Source: F1-60-MAGs149 sp037133755 | GTDB taxonomy: Bacteria > Actinomycetota > Thermoleophilia > Gaiellales > F1-60-MAGs149 | Reading direction: 5' to 3' | Assembly (NCBI GenBank): GCA_037133755.1 | Contig: JBAXNN010000012.1 | Coordinates: forward strand, 16,922-80,921 | Length of the DNA: 64,000 nucleotides | Shown here: piece by piece, positions 1-9,494 of the stretch | How the letters are laid out: the number at the start of each line of letters is the position of its first letter | Position numbering within the stretch: position 1 is the first letter of the stretch | Notes under the pieces: model-generated | Database searches by the model: none | What the model was told of the DNA's origin: nothing | The model's input: only the letters and a program-made list of their open reading frames with translations | Made by a program: the position numbers and the translations under genes

Positions 1-525
1 GGCGACCCAGACGCCCTCGTCGCGCCAGCCGATCGCAGGCCCGAGGGCCACGCCGATCGAGCGCACCGTGCCCGCCGTCAGCAGTTCGTCGAGGAACTCC
101 CAGAGCGCGTCGTCCTGCAGCGCGTCCATGCGGGGATTGTGCAGCTGGTAGAAGTCGATCTGATCGCGCCCCAGGCGCTTGAGGCTCTGCTCGAGCGCGT
201 AGCGGACAAACGCCGGCGACCAGTCGTGCGGGCGCTCGACGTGGCCCTTACGCTCCCACGGCGAGTAGATGTCGTAGCCGAACTTGGTGCCGACGACGAC
301 GTCGGCGTCGTTGCCGAATGCCTTGTTGAGCAGCGTCTCGCCACGACCCTCGCCGTACGTGTCGGCGGTGTCGTAGAACGTGATGCCCCGATCCTTGGCG
401 TGCCGGAGGATGGCCACTGCCTCGTCGTCGGTGTACTGCCCCCACCAGCCGGTGGCGAGGGTCCACACGCCGAAGCCCACTTCCGAGACCTCGACGCCAC
501 TGCTTCCAAGCATGCGCGTCTTCAT
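1..525 (-). CDS. Aldo/keto reductase, C-terminus beyond window
   Basis: This is an NAD(P)H-dependent aldo/keto reductase of the TIM-barrel superfamily, probably cytosolic; the substrate cannot be told. The 175 residues in the window cover roughly the first half. The catalytic tetrad is visible: Asp52 and Tyr57 (FYDTADTYG), Lys81 (GTKFG) and His129 (FYQLHNP). The ATG was chosen because the protein opens with the usual MKTRxLGxSGxxVS strand and because a TACGCT -10 box ends 6 nt before it, so the mRNA is probably leaderless. It diverges from selD over a 57-bp gap. The gene is open at the left window edge, so nothing is known of its C-terminal cofactor-binding half. Confidence 0.93.
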   Translation of the reverse strand, partial: MKTRMLGSSGVEVSEVGFGVWTLATGWWGQYTDDEAVAILRHAKDRGITFYDTADTYGEGRGETLLNKAFGNDADVVVGTKFGYDIYSPWERKGHVERPHDWSPAFVRYALEQSLKRLGRDQIDFYQLHNPRMDALQDDALWEFLDELLTAGTVRSIGVALGPAIGWRDEGVWVA

Positions 526-531
526 GCCCGC

Positions 532-537
532 AGCGTA
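532..537 (-). promoter_or_regulatory. -10 box of aldo/keto reductase (leaderless)
   Basis: TACGCT on the minus strand, 6 nt before the ATG, fits the TANNNT leaderless pattern repeated in this window. Confidence 0.5.
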
Positions 538-570
538 GCGCCGATCGTCTGCCGATTTGTGGCCCATCGC

Positions 571-576
571 TACTGT
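571..576 (+). promoter_or_regulatory. -10 box of selD (leaderless)
   Basis: TACTGT lies 6 nt before the selD ATG; transcription would begin at or next to the start codon. Confidence 0.5.
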
Positions 577-582
577 TCGGAC

Positions 583-1596
583 ATGGCCTCGCCGATCCGC
601 ATGACGCAGCTTTCCTCGGGTGGTGGCTGCGCCTCCAAGCTCCCCGCGGCAGCGCTCGCCGAGGTGCTGCAGGGCGTGCCGCATCGTGAGGACCCGAACG
701 TCCTCGTGTCCGGCGCGACCTTCGATGACGCGGCGGTGATCCGGCTCGACGATGGCAGCACCCTGATCCAGACGATCGACGCGTTCGGGCCGGTCGTGGA
801 CGATCCGTTCGACTACGGGCGGATTGCCGCGGCCAACGCGATCTCCGACGTCTACGCGATGGGTGGCGTCCCGCGCTTTGCGCTAGCAATCCTGGCCATT
901 CCGACGGGCGTCGAGGCCGCGGTCACGACGGAGATCCTGCGCGGCGGGGCCGCCACGGCGCACGCGGCCGGAGTCTCCATCGTCGGCGGCCACACCGTCA
1001 CAGCTCCCGAGCCGCTCTACGGTCTCGCGGTGACGGGCATTGCGCCCGGCGGCTCGTTCTGGGCCAACAGTGGCGGGCGTCCCGGTGATCTGCTGTGTCT
1101 CTCGAAGCCGCTCGGTAGCGGCATCGTCGCGAATGCGATGCGCAAGGATGCTGCGCCGGCGCACGTGCTGGCAGCCGGCGTCGAGGTGATGGCGACCACG
1201 AATGCGGCTGCGGCCGATGCATTACGGCTGGTCGGCCCGACGGCCGTCGTCGATGTCACCGGTTTCGGTCTCGTTGGTCACCTGCACAACCTCGTGCGTG
1301 AATCGGGCTGTGCCGCGGAGCTCGACCTGGCCGCGCTGCCGCTGATCCCAGGCGTGCGCGAGCTGGTGGATGCCGATGTGATCCCCGGTGGCTCGCGTCG
1401 CAATCGCGCAGCTGCCGCGGCGTACATGACCGCGGCTGACAGTGCCATCGACGCGCTCGTGACACTGGCCTGTGACGCGCAGACGTCCGGCGGGCTGCTC
1501 GCCGCGGTCCCTGCCGGCACCGATCCAGCGGCTCTGCCCGGGCCCGTGATCGGGCGCCTCGTCGACGGTCCGGCAGGCACCGTCGCGCTGATCTAG
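583..1596 (+). CDS. selD: Selenide, water dikinase (selenophosphate synthase)
   Basis: SelD makes selenophosphate from selenide and ATP, the selenium donor for selenocysteine and for 2-selenouridine in tRNA. The 337-residue protein has the usual length. The glycine-rich N-terminal loop reads SSGGGCASK, with Cys16 in the place of the catalytic Cys/Sec and Lys19 in the place of the catalytic lysine, so this is a cysteine form. An ATP-binding AIRS-type domain and its C-terminal partner (GLVGHLHNLV; DAQTSGGLL near the end) follow. The chosen ATG has a -10 box 6 nt upstream; an internal ATG at codon 7 is possible. No selA, selB, tRNA-Sec or selenouridine synthase is nearby, so the use of selenophosphate here is unknown. 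Confidence 0.93.
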   Translation: MASPIRMTQLSSGGGCASKLPAAALAEVLQGVPHREDPNVLVSGATFDDAAVIRLDDGSTLIQTIDAFGPVVDDPFDYGRIAAANAISDVYAMGGVPRFALAILAIPTGVEAAVTTEILRGGAATAHAAGVSIVGGHTVTAPEPLYGLAVTGIAPGGSFWANSGGRPGDLLCLSKPLGSGIVANAMRKDAAPAHVLAAGVEVMATTNAAAADALRLVGPTAVVDVTGFGLVGHLHNLVRESGCAAELDLAALPLIPGVRELVDADVIPGGSRRNRAAAAAYMTAADSAIDALVTLACDAQTSGGLLAAVPAGTDPAALPGPVIGRLVDGPAGTVALI

Positions 1597-1606
1597 GCGG
1601 CACGGG

Positions 1607-1612
1607 TACACT
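1607..1612 (+). promoter_or_regulatory. -10 box of secG (leaderless)
   Basis: TACACT lies 6 nt before the secG ATG, directly behind the selD stop codon, so secG has its own likely leaderless promoter. Confidence 0.5.
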
Positions 1613-1618
1613 CCGCGC

Positions 1619-1846
1619 ATGATCGAAGGCATCTTCGTCGCACTCCAGGTGATTCTGGGCGTCCTCGTGATCGTGCTGGTGCTCGCCCACTCGGGCAAGG
1701 ACACCGGCCTCTCGGGTGCCTTCGGCATTGGTCAGGGCCAGTTCGGCGCGACGCAGGTGATGGAGCGCAACCTCACGCGCTTCACCGTCATCGTCGGCGT
1801 CCTGCTCGTGGCGAACACCATCTTCCTCGGCTTCCTCCTCGGATGA
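1619..1846 (+). CDS. secG: Preprotein translocase subunit SecG
   Basis: SecG is the small accessory membrane subunit of the SecYEG channel. The 75 residues have the family's normal length and shape: a first membrane helix at about residues 3-21, a glycine-rich cytoplasmic loop (SGKDTGLSGAFGIG) with the family's typical sequence, and a second helix at about 53-74. The start follows a TACACT box by 6 nt. It lies 22 bp behind selD, and a 10-bp hairpin follows the stop. Confidence 0.93.
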   Translation: MIEGIFVALQVILGVLVIVLVLAHSGKDTGLSGAFGIGQGQFGATQVMERNLTRFTVIVGVLLVANTIFLGFLLG

Positions 1847-1860
1847 GCCCGGAAACGCGC

Positions 1861-1882
1861 GAGACCCGCGTGCGCGGGTCTC
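1861..1882 (+). terminator. Hairpin behind secG
   Basis: GAGACCCGCG and CGCGGGTCTC form a perfect 10-bp inverted repeat 14 nt after the secG stop. There is no clear T-run, so it may be a weak or factor-assisted terminator or an mRNA 3' stabiliser. The rest of the 184-bp gap up to the HAD gene holds a small CTGCGG/CCGCAG hairpin at 1911-1927 and no recognised riboswitch. Confidence 0.5.
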
Positions 1883-2030
1883 GGCGTCGTACGGGAGGAG
1901 GGGATGGTATCTGCGGGAGAGCCGCAGCGGAGAGAGCGGTTCAGGGCGTGCACCCACCTCTTCGTGACATGTTTGTGCGGTGGATGAACGACACGCGATA
2001 TGACAGATTTCCGTTAGCAGGTGCCGGCGC

Positions 2031-2831
2031 ATGCTGACCGGTCTCCCACGCCTGGTTGCCTCGGATCTCGACGGCACGCTGCTCGACCCCGAGGGCGAGG
2101 TGAGCGTTCGTACGCGACGCGCGCTCGACGCGGTGATCGCGCGCGGCATTGACGTCGTGCTCGTCACGGGGCGTCCACCGCGGTGGGTACGCGACCTGCC
2201 CGACGCGACGGGTGCGCACTCCATTGTGGTCTGCGCGAACGGTGCCCTGCTGTACGACGTTGACGAACACGTCGTGATCGACCACGCGCCGCTGCCGAGT
2301 GCGCTGGCCGTCGAACTGGTCGAGCATCTGCGTCAAGACGCGCCGGGCTGTCGCTTCGCCTGCGAGATGACCTTCCAGTTCGGCCGTGACACCGACTATC
2401 CATCGCGCTGGCCGATTCCCGACGACACGCTCCTCGGCGACGTGCTCGAGATGGTGCGCGACAACGAGACGACGAAGCTGATCGTGCGCGATGACGACCT
2501 CGAGCATGAGGAACTGGTCCGGGTCGTCCAGCACATCGTCGGCGAGCGCGCCAACGTCACGCACTCGGGCTACGGCATCGTTGAACTCTCTGCCGCCGGG
2601 GTCGACAAGGCCCGTGGTCTGCGTGTGGCGTGTGAGCGACACGGCATCAGCCTCGAGGACGTGATCGCGTTCGGCGACATGCCCAACGATCTCCCGATGA
2701 TCCGCATCGCCGGGCACGGCGTCGCGGTTGCCAACGCGCACGCCGACGTGCTCGCCGCGGCAGACGAGATCACGGCGTCCAATGCGGACGACGGGGTTGC
2801 ACAGGTACTCGAGCGGCTGCTCGAGCTCTAG
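2031..2831 (+). CDS. Cof-type HAD-superfamily phosphatase
   Basis: This is a 266-residue haloacid-dehalogenase phosphatase of the Cof (IIB cap) type, which dephosphorylates sugar phosphates or similar metabolites in the cytosol. Motif I is DLDGTLLD with nucleophile Asp12 and acid/base Asp14; motif II is the Thr in VLVTGRPP; motif III Lys lies in GVDKARGL; and motif IV is FGDMPNDLPM. The cap domain fills about residues 85-185. No substrate can be assigned. The ATG at the start of MLTGLPRLVASDLDGT places motif I at the usual distance from the N-terminus. The upstream leader is long and has no clear -10 next to the start. Confidence 0.9.
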   Translation: MLTGLPRLVASDLDGTLLDPEGEVSVRTRRALDAVIARGIDVVLVTGRPPRWVRDLPDATGAHSIVVCANGALLYDVDEHVVIDHAPLPSALAVELVEHLRQDAPGCRFACEMTFQFGRDTDYPSRWPIPDDTLLGDVLEMVRDNETTKLIVRDDDLEHEELVRVVQHIVGERANVTHSGYGIVELSAAGVDKARGLRVACERHGISLEDVIAFGDMPNDLPMIRIAGHGVAVANAHADVLAAADEITASNADDGVAQVLERLLEL

Positions 2832-2879
2832 GTTCTGTCGCAATGCGACGTTGCTTTCATGGGGAGCCCACCGGGTATC

Positions 2880-2981
2880 CGGCGGTCAGTTTGGGCCCGG
2901 GCCCGCTATGACCGCTACCCGCGACCCGTTCAGGTTCCGGGCTGCACGTTCATTTCACGCCCGGGCCCAAACTGACCGCCG
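2880..2981. repeat. 23-bp perfect inverted repeat
   Basis: The arms at 2880-2902 and 2959-2981 are exact reverse complements (core GGTCAGTTTGGGCCCGGG), separated by 56 bp. It sits between the converging HAD phosphatase and aconitase genes. It could be a REP-like mobile palindrome or a bidirectional terminator; no T-run follows either arm. Confidence 0.75.
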
Positions 2982-2991
2982 AAGGCGCCGT

Positions 2992-3018
2992 GCCAGATGA
3001 GCTGAGAGGCTCTGCCCC

Positions 3019-3032
<14 letters not shown>
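2992..3032. repeat. 15-bp inverted repeat over the aconitase stop codon
   Basis: GCCAGATGAGCTGAG (2992-3006) is the exact reverse complement of 3018-3032, with an 11-bp spacer. The right arm contains the last codons and TGA stop of the aconitase gene, so the left arm is an inverted copy of the gene's 3' end. Confidence 0.75.
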
Positions 3033-5709
<2,677 letters not shown>

Positions 5710-5735
5710 CCCGGCATCATGCCACGGGGTGAAGG

Positions 5736-6989
5736 TCAGGTGAGGAGACCGAACGAGGGCCCGATCAGCCCGACGATCGCGCCAATCGCAGCGGCCGCCA
5801 CCACGAGGACGGGCACCGGGACGCCGCGGCGGTGCAGCACGAACACCACGATCGCGACCGCGGCGGCGAGGAGGTCGATGCCGCCATCACGCAGGATTGC
5901 GTGGTCCGCCAGGTAGACCACGAGCACGGCGATCGCGCCTGCCACCACGCCTTGCAGCGCCGCGAGTGCGTCGGCAACGGGGCCGCGCCGCGGGACGTGC
6001 TCGATCAGCGGTGCGCCGACCGAGATCATCAAAAACGACGGCGCGAAGGTGGCGAAGGTGGCGACGAGCGCACCGGCGATGCCGCCGGCCGCGCCGCCGA
6101 GGGTGGTCCAGCCCGCCACGAACCCGACGAACGAGTTGACCATGATCAGTGGACCCGGAGTCGTCTCGCCGAGCGCGAGGCCGGCGATCATCTGCTCGGG
6201 TGTGAGCCACCCAAAGCGCCCGACCGCCGCAGCTGCGACGAACGGCAAGACGGCGTAGGCGCCGCCGAAGGTGACGAGCGCGACGATCGTGAAGAACCCC
6301 GTCAGCTCGGCGATCACACCGCCGACGGCGAGCAGCGCGATGATGGCGCCCAGCCAGATGGCGGTGCCGATGATCGCGCGGCGAATCAGTGCGGGGCGAT
6401 CGACCGGGTGGGGTGGCTCGCCCGGATCCTCCTGGTCCTCAAGCGGCACGAGTGCGGTGGGGCGAAAGCGCCCGATTAGAAAACCCGCCGCTGCGCCGAG
6501 CACGACGAGGATGGGAAACAGCGCGCCGAGCAGCATAGAGACGCCGGCGATCACCGCGATGGCGAGTGTCCAGCGGGTCTTCACGACCTTGCGGCCCATC
6601 CGGATGCCCGCTGCGACGACCAGTGCCACGACGGCGCCGCCGAGCGCCCGCACGATGCCGGTCACGACACCGGTCTCGCCGAACGCCATGTAGATCCACG
6701 ACAGCGCGATGATCAGCACGAGGGAGGGGAGGATGAACAACCCGCCGCTGGCGATCGCGCCGCGCACGCCGTGCAGGCGGTAGCCGAGGTAGCACGCGAG
6801 TTGCTGTGCCTCAGGGCCGGGGAGCGCGGTGCAGAGGCGCAGCGCGTGGAGGAACGAGCGCTCGTCGATCCACTGGCGGCGCTCCACGACCTCGCGGTGC
6901 ATCAGATCGATCTGCGCGATCGGGCCACCAAACGAGATGCAGCCGAGCCGCAGCCAGACCCGCAGCGCTTCCCCGAACGACGGGGTCAT
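5736..6989 (-). CDS. chrA: Chromate transporter, ChrA family (two-domain)
   Basis: This 417-residue membrane protein has the two CHR domains of long-chain ChrA. The N-terminal CHR motif is seen in SFGGPIAQIDLMHREVV and in TALPGPEAQQLACYLGYRLH; a second half with GGAYAVLPFVAA and LGETTPGPLIMVNSFVGF follows a charged linker at about 190-215. About ten to twelve membrane helices are expected. ChrA exports chromate by proton antiport; many family members have untested substrates. Its ATG overlaps the stop of the upstream MATE gene as ATGA, so the two are translationally coupled. A longer in-frame reading exists upstream but runs through MATE coding sequence and was not used. Confidence 0.92.
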   Translation of the reverse strand: MTPSFGEALRVWLRLGCISFGGPIAQIDLMHREVVERRQWIDERSFLHALRLCTALPGPEAQQLACYLGYRLHGVRGAIASGGLFILPSLVLIIALSWIYMAFGETGVVTGIVRALGGAVVALVVAAGIRMGRKVVKTRWTLAIAVIAGVSMLLGALFPILVVLGAAAGFLIGRFRPTALVPLEDQEDPGEPPHPVDRPALIRRAIIGTAIWLGAIIALLAVGGVIAELTGFFTIVALVTFGGAYAVLPFVAAAAVGRFGWLTPEQMIAGLALGETTPGPLIMVNSFVGFVAGWTTLGGAAGGIAGALVATFATFAPSFLMISVGAPLIEHVPRRGPVADALAALQGVVAGAIAVLVVYLADHAILRDGGIDLLAAAVAIVVFVLHRRGVPVPVLVVAAAAIGAIVGLIGPSFGLLT

Positions 6990-8311
6990 GTCGTGGCGCC
7001 GCCAATCGCCCAACTGCCGCGGAGTGTCCTCGCGCCGCCGAGTACGAACCGAATCAGGATGAAGAGCGTGATGCCCACCCAGAGGCCGGTCAGGCCCCAG
7101 CCGAGGTAGATCGTGCCGAGCATGCAGGGAAGGTACCCGCCCAGCACGGCCACGAGGGTGAAGTTGCGCATAAAGGCCGTGTCGCCCGCGCCGACGAGGA
7201 TGCCGTCGATGGCGAAGACCACTCCGGCGAAGGGCTGCATGCCGCCGAACCAGATCCACGCTGCGCCGGTGGCCTGGACGACGTCATCGTCGTTGGTGAA
7301 GAGGCGGGGGATGATGCGCCAGCCGGCCAGGATGATCGCGCCGAAGACGGTGCCGACGATCGCTCCCAACTCGCAGAGGCGGCGCGCAGTGGCGCGGGCC
7401 GCCGCCACGTCGCCGGCGCCGAGCAGCTCGCCGACCAGCGCCTGCGCGGCGATCGCGAAGGCGTCGAGCGTGAGGGCGAGGAAGTACCAGAGCTGGATCG
7501 CGATCAGATGCGCGGCCACCTGCTCGGGACCGAGGCGCGAGGCGACGGCGGTGGCGCTCAGGAACGTGCCCTCGAGCGCGATCGTGCGGATGCCGAGGTC
7601 GCGCGCCGCGCCGAGCTGCTCGATCAGGCCCTGGCGGTACGGCCGCAGCGAGACGTGCTCGCGCACCAGCGCCTGGAGAAACAGCACGGCCGCCACGATC
7701 TGCCCGACGACGTTGGCGTACGCCGAGCCGTCGAGTCCCAGGTCGAGGCCGTAGACCAGTAGCGGCGCGAGCGCCGCGCTGACGATGTTCGAGGTGATCA
7801 GGTACACGAGCGGCTTGCGGAGGTCCTGCACGCCGCGGAGCCAGCCACAGCCGGCGAGCACGACGGTGACGAACGGGATGCCGAACAGCGCGATGCGCAG
7901 CCAGCTGAGGGCTGCGGCCTGCGTCTCGGGGTGGTTGCCGGCGATCAGGTGCGTGATCGGATCGGCAAAGACCTGCAACACGATCAGCAGCAGCACGCCG
8001 ACGATCGCGCCGAGCCAGGTTGCCTGCACGCCGCGCTCGACGGCCTCCTTGCGCCGCCCGGCGCCGAACAGGCGCGAGGCGCGGCTGGTGGTGCCGTACG
8101 CGAGAAAGTTCATCAGCCAGACGGCGTTGCCGAGCAGTGCGGCGCCAACTGCGAGCCCGGCGAGTGACTCCTTGCCGAGGTGGCCGACGACGGCCGTGTC
8201 GACGAGCAGGTAGAGCGGCTCGGCGGCCAGCGACCCAAGGGCGGGAATCGCGAGCGCGAAGATGCGTCGGTCGGGTACGCGCGTCGTCACGGCGGACAGG
8301 ATGGCAGGCAT
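6986..8311 (-). CDS. MATE-family multidrug/cation efflux protein
   Basis: This 441-residue protein has the twelve-helix pattern of the MATE family, DinF-like branch, which exports drugs or metabolites with H+ or Na+. The N-terminal helix carries SLAAEPLYLLVDTAVVGHLG, and the matching motif is repeated in the second half (GTFLSATAVASRLGPEQVAA). I chose MPAILSAVTT as the start. The reading frame stays open for another 72 codons, but that stretch is a set of palindromic repeats and gives only KGSDPF/KGLTPL strings, so it is not native coding sequence. It precedes chrA and overlaps it by 4 nt. Confidence 0.9.
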   Translation of the reverse strand: MPAILSAVTTRVPDRRIFALAIPALGSLAAEPLYLLVDTAVVGHLGKESLAGLAVGAALLGNAVWLMNFLAYGTTSRASRLFGAGRRKEAVERGVQATWLGAIVGVLLLIVLQVFADPITHLIAGNHPETQAAALSWLRIALFGIPFVTVVLAGCGWLRGVQDLRKPLVYLITSNIVSAALAPLLVYGLDLGLDGSAYANVVGQIVAAVLFLQALVREHVSLRPYRQGLIEQLGAARDLGIRTIALEGTFLSATAVASRLGPEQVAAHLIAIQLWYFLALTLDAFAIAAQALVGELLGAGDVAAARATARRLCELGAIVGTVFGAIILAGWRIIPRLFTNDDDVVQATGAAWIWFGGMQPFAGVVFAIDGILVGAGDTAFMRNFTLVAVLGGYLPCMLGTIYLGWGLTGLWVGITLFILIRFVLGGARTLRGSWAIGGATT

Positions 8312-8327
8312 GACCGCCCGCGTCGGC

Positions 8328-8494
8328 GGATGCTCCAAAGGGGTCAGACCCTTTTGGCGCATCGCGTGGGGTGGAGGGGCAACGGCAGTCGCCGGATGTC
8401 CCAAAGGGGTCAGACCCTTTCGGGACATCGCGTGGGGTGGGGGGCAACGGCAGTCGCTGGATGTCCCGAAAGGGTCTGACCCCTTTGGGACATC
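8328..8494. repeat. Three-unit palindromic repeat cluster (GGGGTCAGACCC family)
   Basis: Two direct units start at 8328 and 8394 (66-bp period), each with the core CCAAAGGGGTCAGACCCTTT followed by a shared tail (CATCGCGTGGGGTGG, then GGGGCAACGGCAGTCGC). The third unit is inverted: 8460-8494 is an exact 35-bp reverse complement of 8395-8429. Each core is itself an imperfect palindrome. The layout resembles a BIME/REP cluster. The same core occurs again near 56.7 kb. No transposase is in the window. Confidence 0.85.
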
Positions 8495-8510
8495 CGGATC
8501 AGCATCGCCC

Positions 8511-8564
8511 ACGACGTCGATGCTCATGCCGCCGCTACGCTGCCGGCATGAGCATCGACGTCGT
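8511..8564. repeat. 21-bp perfect inverted repeat around a promoter and start codon
   Basis: Arms 8511-8531 and 8544-8564 are exact reverse complements with a 12-bp spacer. The right arm holds the start codon and first five codons of the DsbA-fold gene, and the spacer holds most of its -10 box. The left arm is therefore an inverted copy of the gene's 5' end, next to the palindromic repeat cluster. Confidence 0.85.
8536..8541 (+). promoter_or_regulatory. -10 box of the DsbA-fold gene (leaderless)
   Basis: TACGCT lies 6 nt before the ATG, within the loop of the surrounding 21-bp inverted repeat. Confidence 0.5.
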
Positions 8565-9414
8565 CCACTACACCGATCCGGGCTGCCCGTGGGCCTACTC
8601 CGCCGAGCCCTTCATCCGTGCGCTCGAGTGGCGCTATGGCGACGGCCTCAACTGGCGCACCTGCATGATCGGCCTCGCCGAGGATCCCCAGCGCTACATC
8701 GACGCCGGCTACACGGGCGAGAAGATGACGCAGTGGCACATCGAGTTCCGCGATCGCTTCGGCATGCCGTTCGCGACCGCGCCGCGCGAGCGCCCTGCCG
8801 CGACGGGCCTCGCGTGCCGCCTGATCGTCAGCGCGCGCCGTCAGGGCCACGACGCCGGCGACGCCGTGATGCGCGCGATGCGCTTCTCGTGGTTCACCGA
8901 CCCGCGCCCGCACGACTCGCTCGACGTGCTCGAGCCGATCGTCCGCAGCGTGCCCGGGATTGACGCCGACGCCGTGCTCGCGGGCCTCGACGACCCCGCG
9001 GTCGAGGAGGCCTACCTCGCCGACAAGCGCGAGTCGCGCACGATCCTGCCGCCCGCCACGGCGCAGGGCAAGACGGCCACGACCGACGGCGAGGAGCGCT
9101 ACACGGCGCCGAGCCTCACCTTCACCCGTGATGGCGAGATGCTGGTGGCCGCCGGCTGGCAGCCGCTGGCCGCCTACGACGTCTGCATCGCCAACCTCGA
9201 GCCGTCCCTGCCGCAGCGCGGCCCGGCCGGCCCGGAGGAGACGCTGCCCGCCTTCCCGCGTGGTCTCACGACGTACGAGGTCGCGCTGCTCAAGTGCGAA
9301 CGCAACGATGATCCGGATCTCGCGGCGACGGAGTGGGACCTGATCTCGCTGGCCGCCAACGGCAAGGCGCAGCGCGTGGCTATCGGCCACGACGCGCTCT
9401 GGCTGCCCGTCTAG
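8548..9414 (+). CDS. DsbA-family (FrnE-like) thioredoxin-fold protein
   Basis: This 288-residue cytosolic protein has the DsbA/2-hydroxychromene-2-carboxylate isomerase fold. The N-terminus DVVHYTDPGCPWAYS matches the FrnE-type active-site strand, but the motif is C13-P-W-A, not C-P-W-C, so only one active-site cysteine remains. A glutathione- or thiol-dependent isomerase role, or a single-cysteine reductase, is possible; a dithiol oxidase is unlikely. There is no signal peptide. The ATG is fixed by a -10 box 6 nt upstream. An earlier in-frame extension runs through palindromic repeats and was rejected. The first codons are part of a 21-bp inverted repeat. Confidence 0.85.
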   Translation: MSIDVVHYTDPGCPWAYSAEPFIRALEWRYGDGLNWRTCMIGLAEDPQRYIDAGYTGEKMTQWHIEFRDRFGMPFATAPRERPAATGLACRLIVSARRQGHDAGDAVMRAMRFSWFTDPRPHDSLDVLEPIVRSVPGIDADAVLAGLDDPAVEEAYLADKRESRTILPPATAQGKTATTDGEERYTAPSLTFTRDGEMLVAAGWQPLAAYDVCIANLEPSLPQRGPAGPEETLPAFPRGLTTYEVALLKCERNDDPDLAATEWDLISLAANGKAQRVAIGHDALWLPV

Positions 9415-9494
9415 CGTTGAGGTAGACGCTCAGCAACGTGTCAAGCCCCGCAGCGGGTGTTGCTACTCGCTGTTCGTTGTGCGAGCCTTTGGTC

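Noticed and set aside
1847..2030. Riboswitch or small gene (64 codons at 1843-2037) in the HAD leader
   Set aside because: No conserved riboswitch core was recognised, and the small open frame has no ribosome site and overlaps the secG stop and a hairpin.
8328..8494. Possible CRISPR array
   Set aside because: Only three units, one inverted, with conserved rather than variable spacers and no cas genes; it fits REP/BIME repeats.
8312..8527. N-terminal extension of the MATE protein (72 codons)
   Set aside because: It is made of palindromic repeats read through (KGSDPF, KGLTPL) and an inverted copy of the neighbouring gene start; family alignment begins at MPAILSAVTT.
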